A DNA stretch of 24,167 nt from UBA4729 sp038236865 (lineage in GTDB: Bacteria > Patescibacteriota > Saccharimonadia > Saccharimonadales > UBA4665), in NCBI GenBank assembly GCA_038236865.1, contig JBBRZI010000014.1, forward strand, positions 1 through 24,167, written 5' to 3'. Each line of letters starts with the position of its first letter. Positions within the stretch are counted from its first letter, which is position 1. Shown in pieces: positions 7,995 to 14,151 of this stretch. Position numbers and translations under genes: made by a program. The notes below the pieces were generated by a model. It worked only from the letters and a program-made list of their open reading frames with translations. It searched no databases and was not told where the DNA came from.

Positions 7995-8909
7995 TTAGTT
8001 GGCTTTGTGGTGAAACTTTTCGTGGATCGCCCGCAGGTGCGGATCAGTGACGTGCGTGTAAATTTGCGTCGTGGCAATATTGCTGTGGCCGAGCATGGCC
8101 TGGACGCTACGTAAGTCGGCGCCGTTCATCAGAAGATCAGTTGCAAACGAGTGACGCAGGGTGTGCGGGCTGACGTGTTTGGTGATCCCCGCCAGCAGGG
8201 CGTAGTGGGCGACCAGCCGCTGCACGCTGCGGACAGTTAGGCGATGGAAATTGCCTGATAAATCAACTTTTTTGGTCCCGCTATAGCGTACGAACAGGGG
8301 CCGCGCGGTGTCTTGGCGCCGCTCCAGATAATTGCTGATCCATAAGGCGGCGGCCACGCTAATAAAGATCGGCCGGTCCTTTTGGCCCTTGCCGCGGACC
8401 ATAAACTCGCGGCGCTTGAGGTTGATGTGGTCGCGGTCGAGCCCGACCAATTCGCTGACGCGCATGCCGGAGCTAAACAGCAGCTCCACGATCGCTCGGT
8501 CGCGCAGGCCGGGCAAGGTAGTTAGATCGGGTTGCTCAAACATACGAGCTAGCTCGTCTTCGTTCAAAAAGGTTACTTGTTTGCGCTTGGTGCGGGCCAG
8601 CTCAATCTTATCGGCAGGCAGGGCAGGCAAGTTGCGCTTGGCGCAGAATTTCAGGAAGCTACGCAGGGCAATCAAGTGATAATTGAGGGTCGATTTACCC
8701 AGTTCATCGCTGGTGTTGGTGCCTAGGCGGTTGAGCCAGAGCCGCCACTTGCGGATCAGCTCGTCGTTGATTTCGCTGATCTGAATGTCCCCGGCAAAAT
8801 CGTGCAAACGGGTCAAGTAATGATCGTAGTTGGCGATGGTTTTTTGTGACCGGTTTTGTTCAATTTCCAAGTATTCCAGAAAATCAGTTTTAGCTTTTGC
8901 ATAGAGCAT
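7995..8909 (-). CDS. xer: Xer-type tyrosine site-specific recombinase
   Basis: 304-aa tyrosine recombinase of the XerC/XerD/XerA size class, probably resolving chromosome dimers at a dif-like site. The N-terminal SAM-like DNA-binding domain (about residues 1-95, FLEYLEIEQNRSQKTIANY) is followed by the catalytic domain. All catalytic residues are visible: Arg150 (SSGMRVSEL), Lys174 (RGKGQKDR), His249 and Arg252 (HTLRHSFAT), His275 (LGHSNIATT) and the nucleophile Tyr284 (IYTHV). The start follows a perfect TATAAT on the minus strand by 7 bases, so the message is probably leaderless. It is intact and not flanked by integrase-type att sites, arguing for a housekeeping role. XerC versus XerD cannot be decided from one gene. 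Confidence 0.93.
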   Translation of the reverse strand: MLYAKAKTDFLEYLEIEQNRSQKTIANYDHYLTRLHDFAGDIQISEINDELIRKWRLWLNRLGTNTSDELGKSTLNYHLIALRSFLKFCAKRNLPALPADKIELARTKRKQVTFLNEDELARMFEQPDLTTLPGLRDRAIVELLFSSGMRVSELVGLDRDHINLKRREFMVRGKGQKDRPIFISVAAALWISNYLERRQDTARPLFVRYSGTKKVDLSGNFHRLTVRSVQRLVAHYALLAGITKHVSPHTLRHSFATDLLMNGADLRSVQAMLGHSNIATTQIYTHVTDPHLRAIHEKFHHKAN

Positions 8910-8916
8910 AAGCTCT

Positions 8917-8922
8917 ATTATA
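8917..8922 (-). promoter_or_regulatory. Consensus -10 box (TATAAT) of the xer gene
   Basis: A perfect TATAAT on the minus strand ends 7 bases before the ATG at 8909, placing the transcription start at the start codon. No ribosome binding site is present. A matching -35 at the expected spacing was not found. Confidence 0.65.
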
Positions 8923-9031
8923 GATCATTCCTGCCAAAGATCGAGGAAGAGCTTTCTGGGCGAAACCATTGGATGTCTCCTCCCCGTTCCAAGCCAGCCT
9001 GGCGGCACCAACCAACAGCTGTGATCGTCAA

Positions 9032-9050
9032 TGTACCACTTGTAGGTACA
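9032..9050. promoter_or_regulatory. Inverted repeat TGTACC-N7-GGTACA in the xer-ndk intergenic region
   Basis: Perfect 6-bp arms separated by 7 bases in the 253-bp gap between the divergent xer and ndk genes, about 80 bp upstream of the ndk promoter. The geometry suits a dimeric repressor site, but no regulator is identified. The same gap has two copies of CAGCCTGGC. Confidence 0.3.
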
Positions 9051-9128
9051 CTTTCTCGCAAAAACTATTACCTGATACGCACCAGCCTGGCTTTCACGTA
9101 GGGCCGAAGACAAATAATGGTTTCTATC

Positions 9129-9156
9129 TGTTACAATGGGCATAGTTAAACAAGGA
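9129..9156 (+). promoter_or_regulatory. ndk extended -10 (TGTTACAAT) and ribosome binding site
   Basis: TG at 9129-9130 plus TACAAT at 9132-9137 form an extended -10. The predicted leader is about 19 bases and carries AAGGA (9152-9156), 6 bases before the ATG at 9163. This decides the ndk start against the upstream in-frame ATG at 9136, which lies inside the -10. Confidence 0.6.
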
Positions 9157-9162
9157 TACTCG

Positions 9163-9627
9163 ATGGAACGAACACTTATAATTGCCAAGCCAGACGCCGT
9201 CCAGCGCGGCCTCATTGGTGAAATTATTGCCCGGATGGAGCGCAAAGGCCTCAAACTAATCGGCATGAAGATGGCTACGCTCGACGAAGCCATGCTACGG
9301 TCACACTATGCCGAGCACATCGCCAAGCCATTCTACGCTGGTCTCGAGGAGTTTATGAAGAGCTCGCCAGTGGTGCTGATGGCGTGGGAAGGGTACGAGT
9401 GTATCGAATCGATTCGGATTCTGGTGGGCGCGACCAACCCCCGGCAGGCCGATGCCGGCACTATCCGCGGCAATTTTGCCATTGGCCGGGGGCGCAATCT
9501 GATTCATGCCTCCGACAGCAAAGAAAGCGGTGAATCGGAAGTTGCTAACTTCTTCGATGAGAACGAGCTGTTTAGCTATGATAAGTCTGAGTACATTTAC
9601 ATTTACGAGCATTCTGAGCGCGGCTAG
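9163..9627 (+). CDS. ndk: Nucleoside diphosphate kinase
   Basis: 154-aa enzyme that transfers the gamma phosphate of ATP to nucleoside diphosphates through a phosphohistidine. The N-terminus MERTLIIAKPDAVQRGLIG is diagnostic. The active-site histidine is His115 in NLIHASDS. Arg and Asn residues of the nucleotide pocket are in TNPRQADAGTIRGNFAIGRGRN. It is slightly longer than the usual 140-150 aa, with an acidic C-terminal extension (YDKSEYIYIYEHSERG). The start is the ATG with an AAGGA ribosome binding site and the family's N-terminus. It is a single-gene unit. Confidence 0.96.
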   Translation: MERTLIIAKPDAVQRGLIGEIIARMERKGLKLIGMKMATLDEAMLRSHYAEHIAKPFYAGLEEFMKSSPVVLMAWEGYECIESIRILVGATNPRQADAGTIRGNFAIGRGRNLIHASDSKESGESEVANFFDENELFSYDKSEYIYIYEHSERG

Positions 9628-9669
9628 ACCGAGCTTTGAGATACGCAGAGTAAATAGCTAGTTACTCCA

Positions 9670-9745
9670 CTGTCCTGCCGGGCTCGACCCGGTATCCGGG
9701 CTACGAGTTCTTTGTCTGGATCCCAAAGCAAATTTGGGATGACAG
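9670..9745. repeat. REP-like palindromic repeat, short copy
   Basis: A 76-bp element beginning CTGTCCTGCCGGGCT and ending GGGATGACAG. It carries an internal perfect hairpin TCCCAAA-N5-TTTGGGA (9721-9739). The ends match the family seen at 18507-18707 and 21481-21606 (CTGTCATACCGGGCT type). It lies in the non-coding gap after ndk. Confidence 0.65.
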
Positions 9746-9815
9746 CGGGGTGTTTGGGGTGGCAGGGTACGGTTCGCGAGACGATATGTGTTAAGTCGTA
9801 TACAATAGATTACAC

Positions 9816-9978
9816 GCCCCATCTGCCTGCGGCAGAGGAGGGGCTCACTCAAGATATAATTTTAGGTCAAACACAAAATTACTATCCTTCACTCGCCCCC
9901 ATCTGCCTGCGGCAGAGGAGGGGCTCACTCGGAGTATAATTTTAGGTAAACACAAAATTGTACTCCTCACTCGCCCCC
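9816..9978. repeat. Two tandem 78-80 bp repeats fused to the 5' end of tRNA-Arg
   Basis: Two direct copies of a unit (ATCTGCC at 9821 and again at 9901, period 80) run into the tRNA gene. Each contains a nested hairpin (GCCCC...TCTGCC-TGC-GGCAGA...GGGGC), then GGGCTCACTC, a TATAAT (9855-9860 and 9935-9940), TTTTAGGT and AAACACAAAATT. Each ends in CACTCGCCCCCAT, which is also the first bases of tRNA-Arg. The second TATAAT may serve as the tRNA's -10, giving a 5' leader of about 26 bases. The 9628-9972 gap holds only this array and the REP-like copy at 9670-9745. Confidence 0.8.
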
Positions 9979-10047
9979 ATAGTTCAATGGATAAAATAAC
10001 TCCGTCCTAAGGAGAAGCTCTACGTTCGAATCGTGGTGGGGGCACCA
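9973..10047 (+). tRNA. tRNA-Arg (anticodon CCT)
   Basis: 75-base cloverleaf with encoded CCA. The acceptor stem is GCCCCCA / TGGGGGC with discriminator A. The anticodon arm is CTCC-GTCCTAA-GGAG, giving anticodon CCT, which reads AGG. The T-loop is GTTCGAATC. Its 5' end is shared with the tandem repeats immediately upstream. No terminator hairpin follows before the next gene. Confidence 0.93.
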
Positions 10048-10139
10048 GAGATCATTTAGAATTGTTCATGTAGCAATGTGCAGATAGCTCGACACAGTGA
10101 AACTGGGTGAGCGACGGAGTAAACTTAAGCAATATGGTG

Positions 10140-10145
10140 TAAAAT
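10140..10145 (+). promoter_or_regulatory. -10 box (TAAAAT) directly before the PH-domain gene
   Basis: TAAAAT ends 6 bases before the ATG at 10152, again predicting transcription from the start codon. No Shine-Dalgarno sequence and no clear -35. Confidence 0.5.
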
Positions 10146-10151
10146 ACTCCT

Positions 10152-10718
10152 ATGGTCGAAGCCGAATCATCTAAGCCAAAATATTTTGCTGATCAATTTG
10201 ATGACGAAGAAGTTCTCTACGTTTTCCATAAGCATCCAATCGTCATGCGCAAAGGGCTGGTGTTTGGCTTGTTCGGTCCGCTGATTGGCATTATCCCGGC
10301 GGCGGTAAAACCGGAACTGGGCTTCGTTGTCTTCTTTGGTGGCCTGGCGGCCGGGGTGATTTTGGGTTTTTTGATTTTTGCACCGAGCTGGATTAGTTGG
10401 CACTTCAGTGTTTTCATTATCACCGATCAACGCTTTATTCAGATCACCCAGAAGGGGCTATTCAGCCGGGCCGTGGCCGATATTGGTCTCAATCAAATCC
10501 AGTCGGTCAACTACGAAGTCAGCGGTTTACAGGAGACTCTGCTGGGATTTGGTACAATAAAGATGCAGACATACGTGGGAGACCTACTTATCCACGATGT
10601 TCACCACCCAAATAAGATCCAGAAAAGGATTTCGGGTATTCTGCGCTCCCAGGGAATCACCACAGAGGATTACCCCGGAGGGAGCCGTGCGCAAGATCAA
10701 ATACATGAAGAAGCTTAA
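10152..10718 (+). CDS. Membrane protein with bacterial PH (bPH2/YdbS-like) domain
   Basis: 188 aa. An N-terminal acidic segment and the motif EVLYVFHKHPIVM precede two hydrophobic segments (about residues 35-52 and 57-80). A beta-rich PH-like domain follows: FIITDQRFIQITQKGLFSRAVADIGLNQIQSV, then a conserved LGFGTIKMQTYVG. The pattern TDQRFI...KGLFSR...IGLNQIQSV is characteristic of the bPH2 family. The molecular role of this family is not established. Its 3' end overlaps the next gene by 32 bases, so the two are translated from one message. Confidence 0.82.
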   Translation: MVEAESSKPKYFADQFDDEEVLYVFHKHPIVMRKGLVFGLFGPLIGIIPAAVKPELGFVVFFGGLAAGVILGFLIFAPSWISWHFSVFIITDQRFIQITQKGLFSRAVADIGLNQIQSVNYEVSGLQETLLGFGTIKMQTYVGDLLIHDVHHPNKIQKRISGILRSQGITTEDYPGGSRAQDQIHEEA

Positions 10719-11781
10719 ACTACCAAAAACCATCAAACTCCCGAAACTGGCGGTTCGCCGGGGCAGCGCTGAGTCTCGTATCGACGAGGCCCTGAGCGGG
10801 GTGCCGCGGATTACTAACGAAACCGTCGCCGAGCACCGCGAGGCCGTGCTGTCGAGCGCCCGTAAATACATCTATCCGTTGCAGCACTCTAAACACCGCA
10901 TTGTGCGTATCTCTGTGTGGTTGCTGGCCATCGCTCTTTTGTTGTTCTTTACCTACTGCGGCGTTGGCCTCTATAGATTCCAGCTGACTACGGCCTTTAT
11001 GTATGATGTGACGCGGGTTGTCCCGTTGCCGGTGGCAAAGGCCGGGCCGTCTTGGGTGAGCTACGAAAGCTACTTGTTTGAACTGCGCCGTAACATGCAC
11101 TACTACCAGACCCAGCAGCGGGCCAACTTTAGCACGCCCGACGGCAAGGTCCAGTTGCAGCGCCTAAAAAACCAGGCTATGACCGAAGCTGTCACGGTTG
11201 CATATACCAAACAGCTCGCTGCCAAAAATAACATTACCGTGTCCAACCAAGAAGTCGATGCCGAAGTCCAATTGGTCCGTAGCCAGAATCGGCTCGGCAG
11301 TAGCGACCGGGTGTTTAAGGACGTATTAAATGAGTTCTGGGGTTGGAATACTGAAGACTTCAAGCGCGAACTCAAACAGCAGCTCTTGCAGCAAAAAGTT
11401 GCCGCCAAGCTCGATAGCGCTACCCAACAGCGGGCCAATGGGGTGCTGCAACAGCTGTTGGGCGGGGCGGACTTTGCTACGGTCGCGGCTACAGCGTCTG
11501 ATGATGCGAGCACCCGCACCAACGGCGGTCAATACCCCGAAGCGGTGGCATTGACCGATCACAATATCGCACCGCACGTCACCGCCGAATTATTCAAGCT
11601 CAAACCGGGTCAGATATCAACCGTTATCGACACGGGGTATACCCTCGAAATCGTGAAGGTTATAGATGTAAACGGCGGTAAAGTCCACGCTGCCCACATC
11701 TCGTTTAACTACAAAGACATCAGCGCCTACGTTAAGCCGTTGACAGATGCACACCCGCCCCGACACTACATTAAAGTCTAG
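10687..11781 (+). CDS. Membrane-anchored parvulin-type peptidyl-prolyl isomerase / foldase (SurA/PrsA-like)
   Basis: 364 aa from a GTG at 10687, chosen because GGAGGGAG lies just upstream; an ATG at 10705 and a longer frame from 10597 are alternatives. The basic cytoplasmic N-terminus (KKLKLPKTIKLPK) is followed by one membrane segment (about residues 75-95, VWLLAIALLLFFTYCGV). A SurA_N-like helical chaperone domain follows (about 120-240, with QAMTEAVTVAYTKQLAAKNN and the EVDAEV motif). A parvulin-like domain completes it (about 250-340, DFATVAATASDDASTRTNGGQ ... KLKPGQISTVIDTGYTLEIVKV). It would assist folding of exported proteins outside the membrane, plausibly including pilins (inference). 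Confidence 0.85.
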   Translation: MRKIKYMKKLKLPKTIKLPKLAVRRGSAESRIDEALSGVPRITNETVAEHREAVLSSARKYIYPLQHSKHRIVRISVWLLAIALLLFFTYCGVGLYRFQLTTAFMYDVTRVVPLPVAKAGPSWVSYESYLFELRRNMHYYQTQQRANFSTPDGKVQLQRLKNQAMTEAVTVAYTKQLAAKNNITVSNQEVDAEVQLVRSQNRLGSSDRVFKDVLNEFWGWNTEDFKRELKQQLLQQKVAAKLDSATQQRANGVLQQLLGGADFATVAATASDDASTRTNGGQYPEAVALTDHNIAPHVTAELFKLKPGQISTVIDTGYTLEIVKVIDVNGGKVHAAHISFNYKDISAYVKPLTDAHPPRHYIKV

Positions 11782-11786
11782 CCAGG

Positions 11787-11815
11787 TTGCTTTTTGCCGC
11801 TCAAATTGGTATCAT
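11787..11815 (+). promoter_or_regulatory. Promoter upstream of tRNA-Asp
   Basis: TTGCTT (11787-11792) and TATCAT (11810-11815) are 17 bases apart, with an extended TGG before the -10. It predicts an 80-base 5' leader on tRNA-Asp. A closer TATACA at 11879-11884 is an alternative -10. Confidence 0.55.
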
Positions 11816-11898
11816 TACCCCTGTATTTAGTAACCCCGTAGCGCCGAGACTAAAACATCGAAATGAATGTTTAAAGCGTATACAGCGCGAAACAACGG

Positions 11899-11974
11899 GG
11901 GCTCGTAGTGAAGTGGTTATCACGCCTCCCTGTCACGGAGGAGATCACCGGTTCAAATCCGGCCGGGCCCGCCA
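11899..11974 (+). tRNA. tRNA-Asp (anticodon GTC)
   Basis: 76-base cloverleaf with encoded CCA. The acceptor stem is GGGCTCG / CGGGCCC with discriminator G. The anticodon arm is CCTCC-CTGTCAC-GGAGG, giving GTC. The T-arm is CCGG-TTCAAAT-CCGG. Its last 16 bases plus three downstream A residues are repeated exactly 187 bp further on. Confidence 0.95.
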
Positions 11975-12163
11975 AAGTAAAAGCCCCAGTCGCAAGATTG
12001 GGGCTTTTACTTTGGTTGAGCATTGCTCAAGAGTTGATCCGGTGATAGAGTAAGCGTAGCGAACGGGCCGGTTCGTGCAACAAAGCCGAGCGCAGGAATT
12101 CATTCCGAGCACAGCTTTGTGGAAAAGGACGAAGAGTCCGCTATTCCGGCCGGGCCCGCCAAA
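11958..12163. repeat. Direct repeat of the tRNA-Asp 3' end flanking a 168-bp insert
   Basis: The 19-base string TCCGGCCGGGCCCGCCAAA occurs at 11958-11976 (end of tRNA-Asp) and at 12145-12163. Between them lie the tRNA terminator, a hairpin (TTGAGC-ATT-GCTCAA) and TTGATCCGGTGAT, an almost exact inverted copy of the tRNA T-arm region. Three more small hairpins follow (CGAAC...GTTCG; ACAAAGC...GCTTTGT; GGAC...GTCC). The arrangement resembles an attL/attR pair left by an element that used the tRNA 3' end as target. No protein gene is seen between 11975 and 12398. Confidence 0.7.
11972..12015 (+). terminator. Terminator hairpin that includes the tRNA-Asp CCA end
   Basis: Perfect 17-bp stem: CCAAAGTAAAAGCCCCA (11972-11988) pairs with 11999-12015 across a 10-base loop. 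The stem begins at the CCA of the tRNA, so the terminator fold and the exposed acceptor tail are mutually exclusive. The T-rich 3' arm (CTTTTACTTT) suits intrinsic termination. Confidence 0.8.
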
Positions 12164-12200
12164 AGAAGACACCTATCCTCGCCGATAGGTGTCTTCTTTT
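12161..12200 (+). terminator. Second terminator hairpin, after the duplicated tRNA-Asp end
   Basis: Perfect 17-bp stem AAAAGAAGACACCTATC / GATAGGTGTCTTCTTTT with a 6-base loop. It follows the tRNA-end copy at 12145-12163 just as the first terminator follows the real tRNA. It could be the original tRNA terminator displaced by an insertion. Confidence 0.75.
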
Positions 12201-12360
12201 ATGTATGTAAATTGATTTGTGTCTTGACTCATCGGTACGTTGGGCCGGTTCCGAAATCAGGCTCTATGCTTCGCCATTCAGCGTATCATTGATTGATCAG
12301 CTTTCTGATGAGCAACTTGCTACTCTTGGCGGCTAAAAGCTCCAGACTTCTACGGCTACG

Positions 12361-12411
12361 ACTGCCAACGGCAGAGGACTATCCCCGCCGCTAGGGCTCT
12401 ACTTAAGATTA
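12361..12411. repeat. Divergent copy of the CTGCC-hairpin repeat
   Basis: ACTGCCAACGGCAGAGGA, then GGGCTCTACTTAAGAT, matches the CTGCC-N3-GGCAGAGGA...GGGCTCACTCAAGAT core of the tandem units at 9821 and 9901, with a 15-base interruption. It overlaps the 3' end of the minus-strand gene at 12399. Nothing else is recognised in 12201-12398. Confidence 0.5.
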
Positions 12412-13967
12412 ACAGGCAAGCCGATAATAGCCTTTGATAATAGGTTGCCTAGATCTCTATATGGTGTTACTTTGGCCTGTAAAGATAGGTAGGTAGGGTC
12501 AGACTCAACGTCTACACTTTTAGCGAGTAGGGCCTTGATATAAGCGTCAAGTTCATTATTTAAAGGATCGGTTACTGCGTCAACCTTGTTTTCTACGCGT
12601 GCCGCCGCGAATAAATTGACGAAATATCGGGCAGCGGCTGGATTGTTTTTGGCCAACCGCGCTAGATCCAATGCCACTTTCTCGTCAATGATAACCATAT
12701 CGCGTTTGTCTGATTCTAGACCGGCAATCGCCGCTCCGTAGAGGACGTTCTCCCCCATAGTGCTCGCGCCATCTTCGGCGGAATTGGTAGCGCCATAATC
12801 ATTCGCAACGACAACTTTCCCTTCACCAGGATTTTCGAGGCTTATATATCTCTTATCTACTGTGATATTTCGGCCAAGGCTGTCGACTGACGCCGGGCCA
12901 TACTTGAAAGATCCATTTAGACTTTCTTTGGCTGCATCGTTGTTGTCCAGGCTGCCATTAGCGGCAACACTCAATAGGTTGCCGCAAATATTCCAGTCTA
13001 TGCCATGCCAAATTTCGTGACCTGCGACTATCTTAGAAGAGTTTTCATAACTGAACGCGGCATCGCCAGTTTTGCTGGCTCCATTATCGGTATCGATGAT
13101 CATAATACCTTTATTGCTGAGCGATAACCCCAGATCGCGTTTGTCGTGCAGACTCCCAAACGCAACAATTTTGACGGCTGGCTCGCCACGGGCATTTATC
13201 TGATTGATAATCGAGGGGGGCAAAACGGCAAAACTGCTCATAGCGTTAACTATGCGACTTCGAACAACCCCGTTAGAACCCAATTCGGTCTCATGAACAG
13301 GCGAAGCCTCATGGTTAATACGCGATATATCTTCGCTGTAATTTGGACTCGCAAAGTCTTGCTTCTGCCAGTCAAACAGCGTAGTCACATTGAACTTACC
13401 AAAATAATCGGTGGCAGCCTGCTCGTATACTTTTAATGGTAAAGCATTTTCGTTACTCGCATCAGCCTGCAGCTTGCTGAATGTTTCAGGTAGCGCGATG
13501 AAGCCTTGCTCGGCGCGATCGCGGGAAAGCTGCTCGGTGACTTCCTGGCTACGGGTGGTTAAATTCTGGAGTGTTTGGTTCGGCGCCTCGTGAGTCGTAA
13601 ACAACTTTTGCCACATCGTAGTGACATCTTCGACCGTAACTTTGGTCTGACACTTGTCGACGGCAAGCGCCGCCTCAAAATCAGCTTGCACTTTTTGGGA
13701 TACTGCCTCGGTGATTGGATTTATCTCGTGAACGGGGGCGGCTTCTTGCCGGGTCGCTGAAGCTTGATGATGCCTAAACTCATAAGCGCCGGCCGTTACG
13801 CCTACGCCAGCCAAACTCAAGGCCGTCAAACCGATTGCTACCACTTTGCGTGAAACGCGATCGCGCCAATCAGGCTCAACTGTAAGGGGTCGGTACATAT
13901 CTGGCTGGTAGTACGAATCGGGGGCCATAGGTGGCGGCGGCTGATCAAATGGATTTTCAGCGGACAT
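12399..13967 (-). CDS. Membrane-anchored protein with an HExxH metallopeptidase-like motif
   Basis: 522 aa. The Pro-rich cytoplasmic N-terminus (DQPPPPMAPDSYYQ) is followed by one membrane segment (about residues 40-62, VVAIGLTALSLAGVGVTAGAY) and a large outside domain. VAGHEIWHGIDWN contains an HExxH zinc-binding motif at His317/Glu318/His321. About 80 residues later, SAEDGASTMGENVLYG offers Glu398 or Glu406 as a third ligand, the gluzincin arrangement. A preceding strand (GIMIIDTDNG) and a conserved-looking tail (NNPAAARYFVNLFAAARVE) fit a zincin fold. Two cysteines (DKCQTK; WNICGN) may pair. No named family is recognised. It lies downstream of the 566-aa gene on the same strand. A promoter is not clear; TATAAA lies only 3 bases before the ATG. 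Confidence 0.7.
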   Translation of the reverse strand: MSAENPFDQPPPPMAPDSYYQPDMYRPLTVEPDWRDRVSRKVVAIGLTALSLAGVGVTAGAYEFRHHQASATRQEAAPVHEINPITEAVSQKVQADFEAALAVDKCQTKVTVEDVTTMWQKLFTTHEAPNQTLQNLTTRSQEVTEQLSRDRAEQGFIALPETFSKLQADASNENALPLKVYEQAATDYFGKFNVTTLFDWQKQDFASPNYSEDISRINHEASPVHETELGSNGVVRSRIVNAMSSFAVLPPSIINQINARGEPAVKIVAFGSLHDKRDLGLSLSNKGIMIIDTDNGASKTGDAAFSYENSSKIVAGHEIWHGIDWNICGNLLSVAANGSLDNNDAAKESLNGSFKYGPASVDSLGRNITVDKRYISLENPGEGKVVVANDYGATNSAEDGASTMGENVLYGAAIAGLESDKRDMVIIDEKVALDLARLAKNNPAAARYFVNLFAAARVENKVDAVTDPLNNELDAYIKALLAKSVDVESDPTYLSLQAKVTPYRDLGNLLSKAIIGLPVNLK

Positions 13968-14151
13968 ACTTTTATAGTTTCTATTTATTTTTGGAGACTA
14001 TATATACATTAGCACAATATTGCTAAAAAAACAACTACATTCATATAGTTCTTTTGCACGTAACAATCGGGCCAGTATCTAGATACGGGCATTGATTCAC
14101 AAAAATTGTAATTCATATTCTTTGTATCTAATACCCTGGGCATGGAACAGT

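Noticed and set aside
7995..8909. Xer gene as the integrase of a mobile element ending at tRNA-Asp
   Set aside because: It has the size and motifs of a housekeeping Xer, and the tRNA-Asp duplication is 3 kb away and does not enclose it.
8925..9143. 72-codon minus-strand frame (MPIVTDRNHYLSSAL...) between xer and ndk
   Set aside because: It overlaps the ndk promoter, has no ribosome binding site or good -10, is unusually rich in Trp/Cys/His, and the plus strand is equally open. It was left as likely chance.
9816..9978. CRISPR array
   Set aside because: There are only two tandem units of 78-80 bp, no unique spacers, and no cas genes in the window.
10597..10686. Upstream N-terminal extension of the foldase gene
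   Set aside because: It lies inside the PH-domain gene; GGAGGGAG before the GTG at 10687 and the basic start of the protein support the shorter form.
11945..12172. Minus-strand ORF across tRNA-Asp (…RARPDLNR)
   Set aside because: A tRNA read in antisense gives this familiar spurious peptide; the tRNA explains the sequence.
14010..14027. TTAGCA-N6-TGCTAA hairpin as a terminator of the 566-aa gene
   Set aside because: The T-run is on the wrong side for minus-strand termination and the hairpin sits near the next gene's promoter region.
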